From NCBI RefSeq assembly GCF_024508235.1, contig NZ_CP101943.1:2143112-2207111 (forward strand): 64,000 nucleotides of DNA, in the 5' to 3' direction. The translations under genes and the position numbers were made by a program. Below, piece by piece: positions 1 to 7,936 of the stretch. Position 1 is the stretch's first letter; every line of letters starts with the position of its first letter. Origin of the DNA: Halococcus qingdaonensis. Its GTDB lineage: Archaea; Halobacteriota; Halobacteria; Halobacteriales; Halococcaceae. Under the pieces are notes generated by a model, which was given only the letters and a program-made list of their open reading frames with translations, was not told the DNA's origin and ran no database searches.

Positions 1-1
1 G

Positions 2-127
2 GTCATCGATACCGAACCGTGGAACGAGGAGTTGGGGCTCGTGAGGCGTCGAACCACGACGCTGGCCGGCGAGACGGAGGTCATGTCGATGGTCGGACTC
101 GTGCTCTACGAGCGCCGCGAGCGCTAG
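2..127 (+). CDS. C-terminal fragment of an unrecognised protein (runs off window start)
   Basis: An open frame enters from the window edge and ends at the TAG at 125-127, giving 41 residues rich in charged side chains with a hydrophobic strand-like stretch (MVGLVLYE) near the end. It reads in the same direction as normal haloarchaeal coding sequence with G/C at third positions. I do not recognise the family from this tail. It overlaps the stop of the next, convergent gene by three bases. Confidence 0.6.
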   Translation, partial: VIDTEPWNEELGLVRRRTTTLAGETEVMSMVGLVLYERRER

Positions 128-396
128 GAGCCGAGGACGAACAGTCCGAAACTGGCGAGGACGAACCCGGCCGGCACCGCGAGCACGGTCTGGGGGATCG
201 AGCAGATGCTCGCGCCGCCGTCGCGACTGTAGACGAGCGCCCCGTCGGCGAGTTCGACGAACTGAACCGGTCCCAGTCCGCCGATCGCCTCGCCGGTCTG
301 CGTACAGGTCGCGGTCGGTTCGAGCACGGCGACGGCGGCGATGGCGACGACGCCGAGCGCGACGACGGCGATCCCGACGCCCGTTTTGCCCTCCAT
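124..396 (-). CDS. Small two-TM membrane protein, 90 aa
   Basis: The frame starting at the ATG at 394-396 gives 90 residues. A hydrophobic helix follows the start (about residues 5-26, VGIAVVALGVVAIAAVAVL), then a polar middle with two cysteines (CTQTGEAIGG and SICSIPQ), then a second hydrophobic helix at about 70-88. The middle loop probably faces outside and its cysteines could form a disulfide. A much longer version of this frame extends upstream across the next gene but has arginine-rich shadow composition, so the short start is chosen. No family recognised. Confidence 0.6.
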   Translation of the reverse strand: MEGKTGVGIAVVALGVVAIAAVAVLEPTATCTQTGEAIGGLGPVQFVELADGALVYSRDGGASICSIPQTVLAVPAGFVLASFGLFVLGS

Positions 397-494
397 ACGG
401 CGATATCGTGCACCATGACAGTAATAATCATGGGTCCGATGGATTGCAGTTGCCGGATGAACACTGATAAGCGCTGCCGTCGAAACGGGGGCGA

Positions 495-1121
495 ATGAGT
501 GACCACGATCACGAGTACACCCTCGCCGTCCGGCCGAACGCCACGGTTCATCTCGCCTACAGCACCGACGACGGGAAACTGGCGGACGCGTTTCTCGCCG
601 TCGAATACGGTCGCGAGGGGCTCGATGGCGACGACGCGACCGCGGAGGGGATCGCGTGGCGTGGCTACGAGATCGCGCTCGCGCGCGACGGCGAGGCCGT
701 TCTCGGTGAGAACGTCGAGGCGGCGCTCGATCGCGGGGTGGATCGCGTTCTCGACGGCGAACGATCGCTGACCGACGACGATCGCCTCCAGCGCGCGCTG
801 AGCGTCGCGGGCACGTACGGTCGGCGGGCGAAGGCCGGCGTGGCAGGGCTCCGCGGGAGCGGGGATACAAGTCTGGACGCCGGGATGCCGGAGACCGTCG
901 AGGTGCCGGGACCGGGCGGGGCGACGATCGACGTCTCGCTGTCGGAGGCCGCGGCCGCGTTCGATCTCTACGAGGACGACGGTGGCAACTGGCGCTGGCG
1001 GCTGGTCCACGACGACGAGACGCTCGCGGTCAGTCCGTCGGGCTACGATTCGCGCGACGACGCCGAGGCGACGATCACGACGATCAAGGAGAACGTGCTC
1101 GGCGCGGACATCGAGAAATAG
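495..1121 (+). CDS. HVO_2922-type protein with C-terminal DUF1508/YegP-like domain
   Basis: A 208-residue acidic protein. The N-terminal two thirds hold no motif I can name. Residues about 155-203 (NWRWRLVHDDETLAVS followed by GYDSRDDAEATI) match the small beta-rich fold of the DUF1508/YegP family, in haloarchaea usually called the HVO_2922 family; bacterial members often carry two such repeats, this one only one. The function of the domain is not established. Start: ATG at 495, the first in frame after the divergent membrane-protein gene, 98 bases away. It is transcribed alone, and the next gene downstream is the convergent tRNA-Arg. Confidence 0.75.
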   Translation: MSDHDHEYTLAVRPNATVHLAYSTDDGKLADAFLAVEYGREGLDGDDATAEGIAWRGYEIALARDGEAVLGENVEAALDRGVDRVLDGERSLTDDDRLQRALSVAGTYGRRAKAGVAGLRGSGDTSLDAGMPETVEVPGPGGATIDVSLSEAAAAFDLYEDDGGNWRWRLVHDDETLAVSPSGYDSRDDAEATITTIKENVLGADIEK

Positions 1122-1338
1122 CGCACCCCTTTCATCGACCCTTTATTCGTTTCACCGAGTCCTCGTTCTTCCGATCGAGATCACGACCGACGCACCGCCG
1201 AGGATGTCCGAGGCGGGCAGCCAGGGTTCTCGGGATCGTCTCAAACCGTTCGTCGTTCGTGTTGTCGATGTGTGAAAATTGGAACAATATTTGGTGAGAC
1301 GAGCGCTGCGCTGTGCTTGTCGCGTTGTGAGTCCGAAA

Positions 1339-1421
1339 CGTCCTGGCGGAGTCCCACGTGAGCGCAGCGAGCGTGGGACACGCCAGGACGCGAACGAACG
1401 AAGTGAATGAGCGTCCTGGCG
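1339..1421. repeat. Nested hairpins copying the tRNA-Arg 3' end
   Basis: CGTCCTGGCGGAG occurs at 1339-1351 and again at 1412-1424, where it is the 3' end of the tRNA-Arg gene. Between them CGCCAGGACGC (1381-1391) is the inverted copy. This makes two back-to-back hairpins. The first has arms of 10 and 8 bp around a TGAGCGCAGCGAG loop. The second has an 11-bp perfect stem (1381-1391 with 1411-1421) around a loop containing GAACGAAGTGA, the same loop found in the intergenic cassettes elsewhere in the window. The rest of the gap 1122-1411 holds no gene I can see, only an A/T-rich patch near 1273-1293. Confidence 0.8.
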
Positions 1422-1484
1422 GAGATTTGAACTCCGGTCACCGGCTCCGCAGGCCAGTAGGATAGTCCACTACCCAACCAGGAC
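1412..1484 (-). tRNA. tRNA-Arg (anticodon GCG)
   Basis: On the minus strand a 73-nt cloverleaf folds with acceptor stem GTCCTGG/CCAGGAC, a D-arm with GGGTAGTGG, anticodon stem CTGGC/GCCGG with loop CTGCGGA (anticodon GCG, reading CGC), a T-arm with GTTCAAATC and discriminator G. No CCA is encoded, so it is added by the CCA enzyme (cca, at 5264-6613). The 3' flank is unusual because it contains an inverted and a second direct copy of the acceptor/T-arm sequence. Confidence 0.92.
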
Positions 1485-1572
1485 TCACTCACCAGTAGCG
1501 GACATCCGGTTAAACCCGTTACGATTCGCGGTTCGCCGCAAGACCCATGCCGCTGGTGGTCGCCCGACCCAC

Positions 1573-2199
1573 ATGGAACGCCGCGAGCTACTCCGGGAGC
1601 TGCTTCTCGCCGGTGGGACCGTCGCCGTCGCGGGCTGTATCGGTGACGATGGTGGGGAGAACGGATCGTCGCCGACCGGGACCGGAACGAGTCGGATGGA
1701 GGACGAGCCGACCGCGGCGGGTCCCGAACCGACCACCGCGGGGCCCGCACCGACGAGGAGACCGGCGACGGACGAGCCGGCGACGGAGCCAGGCGAAGCG
1801 ACACCAATTGGGACAGGAACGCCGAATGCGACGGAAGGAGGGGAGAGCACGACCGATTCGCCGTCGGTCGACGTGCCCGGTGATGGGAATGGCACGTCGA
1901 CGGGCGGTTCGGCACGCGTGACGAGCGAGGGGGATGGCTCGCGGATCGTCGTGGAGGGGACGATCGTCGGGCAGAACGGCTGTCAGTCGGCGGTGCTCGA
2001 CTCCGTTCGGCAGGAGGGCTCGGAGCTGATCGTCACGATCGCCACGGAGAACGAGGCCGGGACGGGCCGGGCCTGCTCGATGGCGCTGACCGAACTCGAC
2101 TACCGGTTCGTCGTCCGGCGCGACAGCCCGCCCGACTCGGTGACCGTCGTCCATCGCAGCGCTGGCGGTGAGCAAACGGTGACGACCGCGACCCCGTGA
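1573..2199 (+). CDS. Predicted secreted lipoprotein with Thr/Pro-rich linker
   Basis: A 208-residue protein with a short N-terminal signal: twin arginines at 3-4, a hydrophobic stretch, and a lipobox ending VAGC with Cys22. Haloarchaeal lipoproteins of this kind are commonly exported by Tat and anchored through the cysteine. Residues about 25-110 are a Gly/Ser/Thr/Pro-rich, low-complexity spacer. The C-terminal 90 residues form a compact beta-rich domain with two cysteines (NGCQS and RACSM) that could form a disulfide; they resemble a small Ig-like or FxLYD-type extracytoplasmic domain, but I cannot assign a family. Single gene, no obvious operon partner. Confidence 0.75.
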   Translation: MERRELLRELLLAGGTVAVAGCIGDDGGENGSSPTGTGTSRMEDEPTAAGPEPTTAGPAPTRRPATDEPATEPGEATPIGTGTPNATEGGESTTDSPSVDVPGDGNGTSTGGSARVTSEGDGSRIVVEGTIVGQNGCQSAVLDSVRQEGSELIVTIATENEAGTGRACSMALTELDYRFVVRRDSPPDSVTVVHRSAGGEQTVTTATP

Positions 2200-2311
2200 G
2201 GGCCGTACCGGTGGCATGTCGTGCGAGCGAGAGAAATGACAAATCGACGGCCAGCGGCGGGCTGTTCGGCGACGACAACGCTTAAGCGGCCACCGCCTAT
2301 GGTTTTGTTCA

Positions 2312-3748
2312 ATGGGTGCGATAGCGGACATCTATGCGGACCTCGATGCCGAGGTCCCCGAGACGGAGTTCCGCGAGGCCGTCGAGGAGAAAGTCGAGGA
2401 GATGGGCGGGCTCGCCGACGAGGAGACCGCGGCGATGCTCATCGCCCACGAACTCGCCGACGGGGAGATCGAGGGCGTCGCGGACATCGAGGCGGGCATG
2501 GAGGAGGCGAAGTTCGCGGCGAAGGTCACACACGTCGGCGAGCTCCGCAGCTTCGAACGCGACGGCGAGGACGAGGACGGGAAGGTCGTCAACGTCGAGG
2601 TCGCCGACGAGACGGGGCGCGTGCGGGTGGCCTTCTGGGACGAGCGCGCCGAGGGGGCCGTCGACGAGCTCGAACCGGGCGACGTGCTCAAGATCGCGGG
2701 TCGCCCGCGCGAGGGGTACAACGGGATCGAGGTGAGTGCCGACCGCGCCGAACCGGCGGACGTCGAGATCGACGTCGACCTCGACGGCGCGGAGAGCATC
2801 GAGGGGCTCACGCTCGGCGAATCCGACGTCACGCTCACGGGCGTCGTGCTCGACACCGACTCGATCCGGACCTTCGAGCGCGACGACGGCTCCGAGGGGA
2901 AGGTGGCGAACCTCACGCTCGGCGACGAGACGGGAAAGGTTCGAGTAACGCTCTGGGACGAGCAAACCGAGCACGCCGCCGAACTCAAACCGGGAACGAC
3001 GGTCGAACTCGTCGACGGCTACGTTCGCGAACGCGACGGCGAGCTCGAAGTCCATCTGAGCGCGCGGAGCACGCTCGAACCCGTCGATGCCGACGTCGAG
3101 TACGTCCCCGAGACGACGCCGATCGAGGCGTTGGAGATCGATACGATCACCGACATCGGCGGGGTAGTTCGCTCGACCGATCCGAAACGCACCTTCGATC
3201 GCGACGACGGCTCCGAGGGCCAGGTCAGAAACGTCCGGATCCAGGACGACAGCGGCGACATCCGCGTGGCGCTCTGGGGCGAGAAGGCCGATCGCGATAT
3301 CGCCGCGGGCGACGAACTCCAGTTCGCGGACGTCGAGATCCAGGACGGCTGGCGCGACGATCTCGAAGCCTCCGCCGGCTGGCGCACGAGCGTGTTCGCC
3401 ATCGACGGCGGGGCGGCCACGAGCGCCGACGAAGACGACGATTCTGCGGATGGGTTGGACGCGTTCGGCGGTGGCGATGCGGAGGATGGAACAAGCGACG
3501 AATCGGGAAGCGACCGAGCAGTATCGGACGAAGAAAGCGGGGACGGAGGAAGTGCGGACAGTGAGAGCGACGAGGACGAACCGACGGAGTTCACCGGGAC
3601 GGTCGTCCAGGCGGGCGATCCGGTCGTGCTCGACAACGGCAGCGAGACGATGCGCGTCGAGACGGACGCCGACGTCGGTCTCGGTGAAGAGCTCACTGCC
3701 CGCGGGTCGGTTGCGGAGGGCCGACTCGACGCAGATGAGCTGTTCTGA
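2312..3748 (+). CDS. rpa2: Replication protein A, three-OB-fold ssDNA-binding protein
   Basis: A 478-residue protein that coats single-stranded DNA during replication and repair. After a helical N-terminus (about 1-65) come three consecutive OB folds (about 68-165, 170-265, 275-365), each with the recognisable pattern FERDDGSEG-x-V-x-N then G-x-(I/V)-R-V-A/T-L/F-W. A very acidic Asp/Ser-rich linker (about 370-425) leads to a short C-terminal beta domain. No CxxC zinc finger is visible, which fits the haloarchaeal Rpa2 type rather than Rpa1/Rpa3 with their partner proteins. Start: ATG at 2312. The histone gene follows 45 bases later on the same strand, an arrangement I know from other haloarchaea. 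Confidence 0.9.
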   Translation: MGAIADIYADLDAEVPETEFREAVEEKVEEMGGLADEETAAMLIAHELADGEIEGVADIEAGMEEAKFAAKVTHVGELRSFERDGEDEDGKVVNVEVADETGRVRVAFWDERAEGAVDELEPGDVLKIAGRPREGYNGIEVSADRAEPADVEIDVDLDGAESIEGLTLGESDVTLTGVVLDTDSIRTFERDDGSEGKVANLTLGDETGKVRVTLWDEQTEHAAELKPGTTVELVDGYVRERDGELEVHLSARSTLEPVDADVEYVPETTPIEALEIDTITDIGGVVRSTDPKRTFDRDDGSEGQVRNVRIQDDSGDIRVALWGEKADRDIAAGDELQFADVEIQDGWRDDLEASAGWRTSVFAIDGGAATSADEDDDSADGLDAFGGGDAEDGTSDESGSDRAVSDEESGDGGSADSESDEDEPTEFTGTVVQAGDPVVLDNGSETMRVETDADVGLGEELTARGSVAEGRLDADELF

Positions 3749-3760
3749 GCCGGCACGGAA

Positions 3761-3770
3761 ACCCTTAAGA
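3761..3770 (+). promoter_or_regulatory. TATA-type promoter of the histone gene
   Basis: CCCTTAAGA is centred near 3766, about 27 bases before the second in-frame ATG (3794) of the histone gene. This is the spacing expected if the transcript starts at that ATG without a leader. It supports 3794 over the ATG at 3788. Confidence 0.55.
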
Positions 3771-3793
3771 CCGAAACAGACTCCCGTATGGCC

Positions 3794-4240
3794 ATGAGTG
3801 TCGAGCTCCCGTTCGCCCCGGTCGATGCGATCATCCGGCGGCACGCGGGCTCGTTGCGCGTGAGTAGCGAGGCCACCGAGGAACTCGCACGTCGGATCCA
3901 GCGGCGGGGCGCGCGACTCGCCAGCGAGGCCGCCGATCGGGCGACCGACGATGATCGGAAGACGCTGCGCGTGGCGGATTTCGACGGCGGCGGCTCGACG
4001 GACTCGGAGCTCCCGATCGCGCCCGTCGATCGCATCGCTCGGCTCGACATCGACGAACGGTATCGCGTCTCGATGGACGCACGGGTCGCGCTCGCGGGCA
4101 TTCTCGAACGCTACGCCGGCCGGGTCGCGTCGGCCGCAGCCGTTCTCGCGCGCCACGCCGACCGGCGGACGATCACGCTCGCCGACGTCGAGGCGTATTT
4201 CGAACTCGAACCGTACTACCCGACAGAGGAGGCGTCGTGA
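3794..4240 (+). CDS. hpyA: Archaeal histone, tandem double histone fold
   Basis: A 148-residue protein made of two fused histone folds, so one chain behaves like a histone dimer. Fold 1 spans about 1-65 (starts ELPFAPVDAIIRR, ends near DRKTLRVADF); fold 2 spans about 73-142 (ELPIAPVDRIARL to DRRTITLADVEAYF). Both halves keep the loop motif R-K/R-T followed by a helix, which contacts DNA. Haloarchaeal HpyA-type histones have this double form and seem to act more like regulators than bulk packaging proteins. Start 3794 is preferred because of the TATA spacing and because homologs begin MSVELPFAPVD; the ATG at 3788 would add MA. It lies between rpa2 and a histone-deacetylase gene. Confidence 0.93.
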   Translation: MSVELPFAPVDAIIRRHAGSLRVSSEATEELARRIQRRGARLASEAADRATDDDRKTLRVADFDGGGSTDSELPIAPVDRIARLDIDERYRVSMDARVALAGILERYAGRVASAAAVLARHADRRTITLADVEAYFELEPYYPTEEAS

Positions 4241-4274
4241 GCCCAGTCGATCGAGCCGCCGTGGGGTGGGGAAG

Positions 4275-5285
4275 ATGAGATACGGCTATTCGAGCGACTG
4301 TCTCAACCACGACACCGGCCCGCGCCATCCCGAGAGTCCCGATCGCCTACGCGCGATCCGGCAGGGACTCTCCAGCCGCCACGGCGTCAAGTACGTCGAG
4401 GCCGACGCGATCGACGAGGCGCAGGCCCGTGCGGTCCACGACGACGAATATGTAGAAGAGGTTCGCGAGTTCTGCGCCGACGGCGGCGGCCAGTGGGATC
4501 CCGACACGGTGGCCGTCGAGGCGACCTGGGAGGCGGCGCTCAAAAGCGCTGGACAGGCCGTCTGGAGCGCGCACGAGGCGCTCGATGGCAGCGAGGGACG
4601 AGAAACGCCGTTCGCCATCGGTCGGCCGCCCGGCCACCACGCGGTCGCCGACGACGCGATGGGGTTTTGCTTCCTCAACAACGCCGCCATCGCCGCCCAG
4701 TCGGCGCTCGACGGGGCCGCAGAGCGCGTCGCCATCATCGACTGGGACGTCCACCACGGCAACGGCATCCAGGACATCTTCTACGATCGCGGCGACGTGT
4801 TCTACTGCTCGATCCACGAACGGGGGCTCTATCCGGGATCCGGTGAGATCGGTGAGACCGGCGAGGGCGATGGCGAGAGAACGACCGCGAACGTGGCGTT
4901 CCCGGCCGGCGGCGACGACGAGGCCTACCTTGCCACCGTCGACGACGTGTTCGCGCCGCTGCTGGCCGATTTCGATCCGGATCTACTGCTCGTGAGCGCC
5001 GGTTTCGACGCCCACGAACACGACCCGATCTCGCGGATGACTGTCTCGACGGAGGGGTACGGCGTGCTGGCCGCGCGCATCCGCAATCTCGCCGAGCGCT
5101 GCGGGGCCGGCCTCGGCTTCGTTCTCGAAGGTGGCTACGGTCTGGAGACGCTCTCGGAGAGCATCAACAAGGTGAACGAAGTGTTCGAGGGCTACGAACC
5201 GGCCGCACCCGACGGCGATGTCGACGATCGGTTACAGTCAGTCATCGACGACGCACGGACGGCTCACGGGCTGGGCGAGAAGTAG
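4275..5285 (+). CDS. Class II histone-deacetylase-type deacetylase (HdaI family)
   Basis: A 336-residue zinc amidohydrolase of the histone-deacetylase/acetoin-utilisation superfamily. All signature motifs are present: RPPGHHA (117-123, the two catalytic histidines), DWDVHHGNG (156-164, zinc ligands Asp and His), SAGFDAHEHD (231-240, third zinc ligand), and LEGGYG (274-279, the usual transition-state Tyr). It should remove acetyl groups from lysines. Homologs in haloarchaea are called HdaI, but many family members act on small acetylated amines, so the substrate is not proven. The gene starts 34 bases after the histone stop, with a purine-rich GGTGGGGAAG before the ATG, and ends overlapping cca by 22 bases tail to tail. 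Confidence 0.9.
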   Translation: MRYGYSSDCLNHDTGPRHPESPDRLRAIRQGLSSRHGVKYVEADAIDEAQARAVHDDEYVEEVREFCADGGGQWDPDTVAVEATWEAALKSAGQAVWSAHEALDGSEGRETPFAIGRPPGHHAVADDAMGFCFLNNAAIAAQSALDGAAERVAIIDWDVHHGNGIQDIFYDRGDVFYCSIHERGLYPGSGEIGETGEGDGERTTANVAFPAGGDDEAYLATVDDVFAPLLADFDPDLLLVSAGFDAHEHDPISRMTVSTEGYGVLAARIRNLAERCGAGLGFVLEGGYGLETLSESINKVNEVFEGYEPAAPDGDVDDRLQSVIDDARTAHGLGEK

Positions 5286-6613
5286 TCGGCGAGATCGACA
5301 CCGAACTCGTCGGCGAGCGCCGGGACGTCGTCGCCGACGAGAACCGAGTAGCCGTCGTCGATCGCCCGTTCGATATCGGTCCCGAGTGCGATCCCGTCGA
5401 ACCCGTCGGCGAGGAGGTCGTCCGCCGTTCGGTAGTCGCGTTCGCGCTCGACGACGTAGCGGTCGCCGTCGACGAACGGGCCGTCGCAGTCGGCGGTCGC
5501 GTAGGTTTCGTAGAAGCGTTCGGCGTGCTCGCGCGCGCTCACCGGCGGACCCACGTGTCGCTCGATGGCGGGGCGCTCGGCGACGGCGAGTTCGTAGAGC
5601 AGGACTCCCATGCGGTCGGCGAACGCCCGCGAGCGGAGCACGTCGAAGCCGTGGTCGTCGAGGGCGGTGCGAACGCCCGCGAGCGACTTCTCGAGCTGTG
5701 GGTAGAGCTGGTCGTCGACGAGTGACGGCGCGTCGAAGCGGACGGCGACGGGCGTCGTCTCACGGCGATCGAGTTCACGTCGAACGTCCGCCGGCGAGAG
5801 CACCGTCGACGTGCGGGGAGCGAAGCGGTCGTCGTCGGGATCGGCGAGCAGCCGGCGCGCGTGGTGTTGGAAGCGTGCGAGGTTGGTGACCGAGAGCACT
5901 GCCGCGACGTTGCGCTCGGGGTCGGTGGGGTCGATCACCACGAGCGGATCGTCGAAGCGCCGCGTGCCGTGGCCTTCCGGATCGAAGCGCACGGGAGGCT
6001 GCCAGTCGGCGGCCGCCGTGACGAGTTCTCGAAAGCCGCCGTGTTCGAGCACGAGCAGTTCAGTGAGATAGCCAGAGAAGCCGCGGGTGCGGAGGTCGCT
6101 GCCGTAGACGCCGATCGCCGAGAGGAACCGTTTGGTAACGCGGACGTCGGTTGCGAGCGCGTCGTCGAGGCGGGCGGCGAGATAGCGCGTGTGGAAGGGG
6201 GTGCGATCGACGGCCGAGCGGATGGCCGTCGCGCTCTCGACGCGATAGCAGGGGACGAGATCGACGGCGAACCCCTCGAATTCGCCGGTGACGTAGGGGT
6301 GTTCGGCGTACTCCTCGTGGCCGTCGGGCAGCACGGCGTGGCCGATGGCGAGCCCGTGGCGTTCGAGCTCCGCCCGCGGGAGGTCGGGTGGAAATCGGAC
6401 GAACAGGTCGATGTCGCGATCGCCGGGCAGCCACGTCCCGCGGGCGGTCGAGCCGACGTGGAGCGTGTCGGCCGCGACGGGGCACTCGTCGATGGCCGCC
6501 GCGACGCGCTCGTCGAGCCGGGCGGTCGCGGCGTCGAGGCGGGCGCGTTCGTCGGCGTCGGGCGTGACGCGTTCGCGGACCCGCGCGAGGAGCGTGTCGA
6601 GGGCGTCGGTCAT
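5264..6613 (-). CDS. cca: CCA-adding tRNA nucleotidyltransferase, archaeal class I
   Basis: A 449-residue enzyme that adds CCA to tRNA 3' ends without a template. The nucleotidyltransferase core near the N-terminus shows GSTARGTWLPGDRDIDLFV (about 54-72) with the catalytic D-x-D, and a third carboxylate lies in VDLVPCYR (about 115). Central and C-terminal domains follow in the usual archaeal order (HGTRRFDDPLVVIDPTDP and the tail domain). The start is the ATG at 6611-6613; the frame stays open upstream to 6724 but that part crosses the tRNA-Asn gene. It is needed here because the three tRNA genes in this window do not encode CCA. Confidence 0.93.
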   Translation of the reverse strand: MTDALDTLLARVRERVTPDADERARLDAATARLDERVAAAIDECPVAADTLHVGSTARGTWLPGDRDIDLFVRFPPDLPRAELERHGLAIGHAVLPDGHEEYAEHPYVTGEFEGFAVDLVPCYRVESATAIRSAVDRTPFHTRYLAARLDDALATDVRVTKRFLSAIGVYGSDLRTRGFSGYLTELLVLEHGGFRELVTAAADWQPPVRFDPEGHGTRRFDDPLVVIDPTDPERNVAAVLSVTNLARFQHHARRLLADPDDDRFAPRTSTVLSPADVRRELDRRETTPVAVRFDAPSLVDDQLYPQLEKSLAGVRTALDDHGFDVLRSRAFADRMGVLLYELAVAERPAIERHVGPPVSAREHAERFYETYATADCDGPFVDGDRYVVERERDYRTADDLLADGFDGIALGTDIERAIDDGYSVLVGDDVPALADEFGVDLADYFSPSP

Positions 6614-6697
6614 GCCGTTCCTCCCGCGGCGCTGGGCGAAAGCGTGTCGGTCGAAAGCGAAACGGCTATCAACGAACTCCCGCTTTGTCGAGATAGG

Positions 6698-6770
6698 GCC
6701 GCCGTAGCTCAGTTGGTAGAGCACCTGGTTGTTACCCAGGTTGTCCCAGGTTCGAGCCCTGGCGGCGGCG
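6698..6770 (+). tRNA. tRNA-Asn (anticodon GTT)
   Basis: A 73-nt cloverleaf with acceptor GCCGCCG/CGGCGGC, D-arm GCTCAGTTGGTAGAGC, anticodon stem CCTGG/CCAGG with loop TTGTTAC (anticodon GTT), T-arm CCAGG-TTCGAGC-CCTGG and discriminator G. No intron and no encoded CCA. Confidence 0.95.
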
Positions 6771-6919
6771 TCGAACTTCTTCGATTCCGATCCACGAGGG
6801 GTAGCTTCGCGACAGCAGTGAAGGTAATCAGCGGATTCGTCGGGCTGTGCCGGCTGTACGACACCGATTTCGCCAACAGACGCACTTTTATGCCACGATG
6901 GATGACTATGCCCGTAGAC

Positions 6920-6992
6920 GGGCCCTTAGCTCAGTGGTAAGAGCGCTCGGCTCATAACCGAGTGGTCGTTGGTTCGAATCCGACAGGGCCCA
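6920..6992 (+). tRNA. tRNA-Met (anticodon CAT), elongator or Ile2 type
   Basis: A 73-nt cloverleaf with acceptor GGGCCCT/AGGGCCC, D-arm GCTCAGTGGTAAGAGC, anticodon stem CTCGG/CCGAG with loop CTCATAA, and discriminator A. A TATA-like TTTTATG lies 28-34 bases upstream. The acceptor and discriminator rule out the initiator form. A CAT anticodon can also belong to tRNA-Ile2, whose C34 is modified to agmatidine; sequence inspection alone does not separate the two. Confidence 0.9.
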
Positions 6993-7083
6993 TCGATTCT
7001 TCGGTCACTCCAGACTTTTCTCCTCGTTCGCGCAGGAAATCGGCGGTCGGCTGTCTTCGCGCGAAAAACCGTGTGGCTCGGGC

Positions 7084-7845
7084 TCAGTTCCGACGCGTCG
7101 CGAGCAGCGCGACCGCGAGCAGTGCGACGACTGCGACGGCGAGGCCGAAGCCGGGACCGGACGAACTACTGTCGCCGCCGCTTTCGTTCCCACCGCTTTT
7201 GTTACCGCTGGCGTTCGCATCGGTGCTCTCGGCACCGCCAGCCTCGGTCGCGTCGCCGCCGGTGTCGGTGGCAGCGCTGTCGTTGCCCGCGCTGTCGGTC
7301 GCTGCACCGGTGCTGCCGGCGTCCTCGACGGTGACCTGAGCGATATCGACAACGCGGCGGTCACCCTGCGTGATCGGGGGGTCCTGCTGACCGTTCGAGG
7401 AGACGAAGTCGAACTGGTCGTTACCGTTGCTGTCGGTGTGGACGACCGCCGTCAGCGACGTCGAACCGTTGACCGGCTCGTCGAGCTGAACGCGGATGTT
7501 GTCGGAGGTGCCGGCGCTGAGCGGGTAGGAGGCACCGACGACCTGGTTCGTCTCGTTGCCCGAGCGAGTGCTGTCGTAGATGGCGACGAACCCCTTCTCG
7601 GGCAGCGTTGCCGACGAGATGAGCACGCTCTCGCCGCTGCTGTTCTGGTCGTCGAACGTGACGGACGGCCCGCTCGTTCCGCTTGCCGAGTCGCCCGTGC
7701 TGCCCGTTGCCGTGCCCGCGTCGGTCGTGCCGGCCGGTGACTGCTGTGCGTGGAGGGAATCAGTGACGGCGAGCGCGCCGCCCGTGCCGGCGCTCACCGC
7801 GAGGAGGGCCGCGACGAGAGCGACGGCGATCGAACGTGGTTGCAT
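7084..7845 (-). CDS. PGF-CTERM surface protein with DUF7282-type domain
   Basis: A 253-residue secreted protein. It has an N-terminal Sec-type signal (MQPRSIAVALVAALLAVSAG to ALA) and then a Ser/Thr/Gly-rich spacer. A beta-rich domain of about 115 residues (from VTFDDQNSSGESV to VVDIAQVTV) matches the haloarchaeal DUF7282 family. A long Ser/Thr/Asn-rich, probably glycosylated stalk follows, and the end is PGFGLAVAVVALLAVALLATRRN: the PGF motif, a helix and basic residues recognised by archaeosortase A, which swaps this tail for a lipid anchor. The ATG at 7843-7845 is chosen because it puts the signal peptide at the terminus; an upstream ATG at 7873-7875 would add ten residues. Likely displayed on the S-layer side. 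Function unknown. Confidence 0.85.
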   Translation of the reverse strand: MQPRSIAVALVAALLAVSAGTGGALAVTDSLHAQQSPAGTTDAGTATGSTGDSASGTSGPSVTFDDQNSSGESVLISSATLPEKGFVAIYDSTRSGNETNQVVGASYPLSAGTSDNIRVQLDEPVNGSTSLTAVVHTDSNGNDQFDFVSSNGQQDPPITQGDRRVVDIAQVTVEDAGSTGAATDSAGNDSAATDTGGDATEAGGAESTDANASGNKSGGNESGGDSSSSGPGFGLAVAVVALLAVALLATRRN

Positions 7846-7936
7846 ACTGAGTGCGTCTACAAATCCATCCGACATAAATGTAGAGATATCGGTCGGACGA
7901 CCCGCGCGTTTATTCCGCCGGCGACGTAAGGGTTGT

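Noticed and set aside
1339-1424. A classical integrated element at tRNA-Arg
   Set aside because: The two direct copies are only 73 bases apart with no integrase or cargo between; at most a scar. Kept as a finding about hairpins instead.
6920-6992. Initiator tRNA-Met
   Set aside because: The acceptor starts GGGCCC and there is no run of three G-C pairs at the anticodon stem as in initiators; elongator or Ile2 is more likely.
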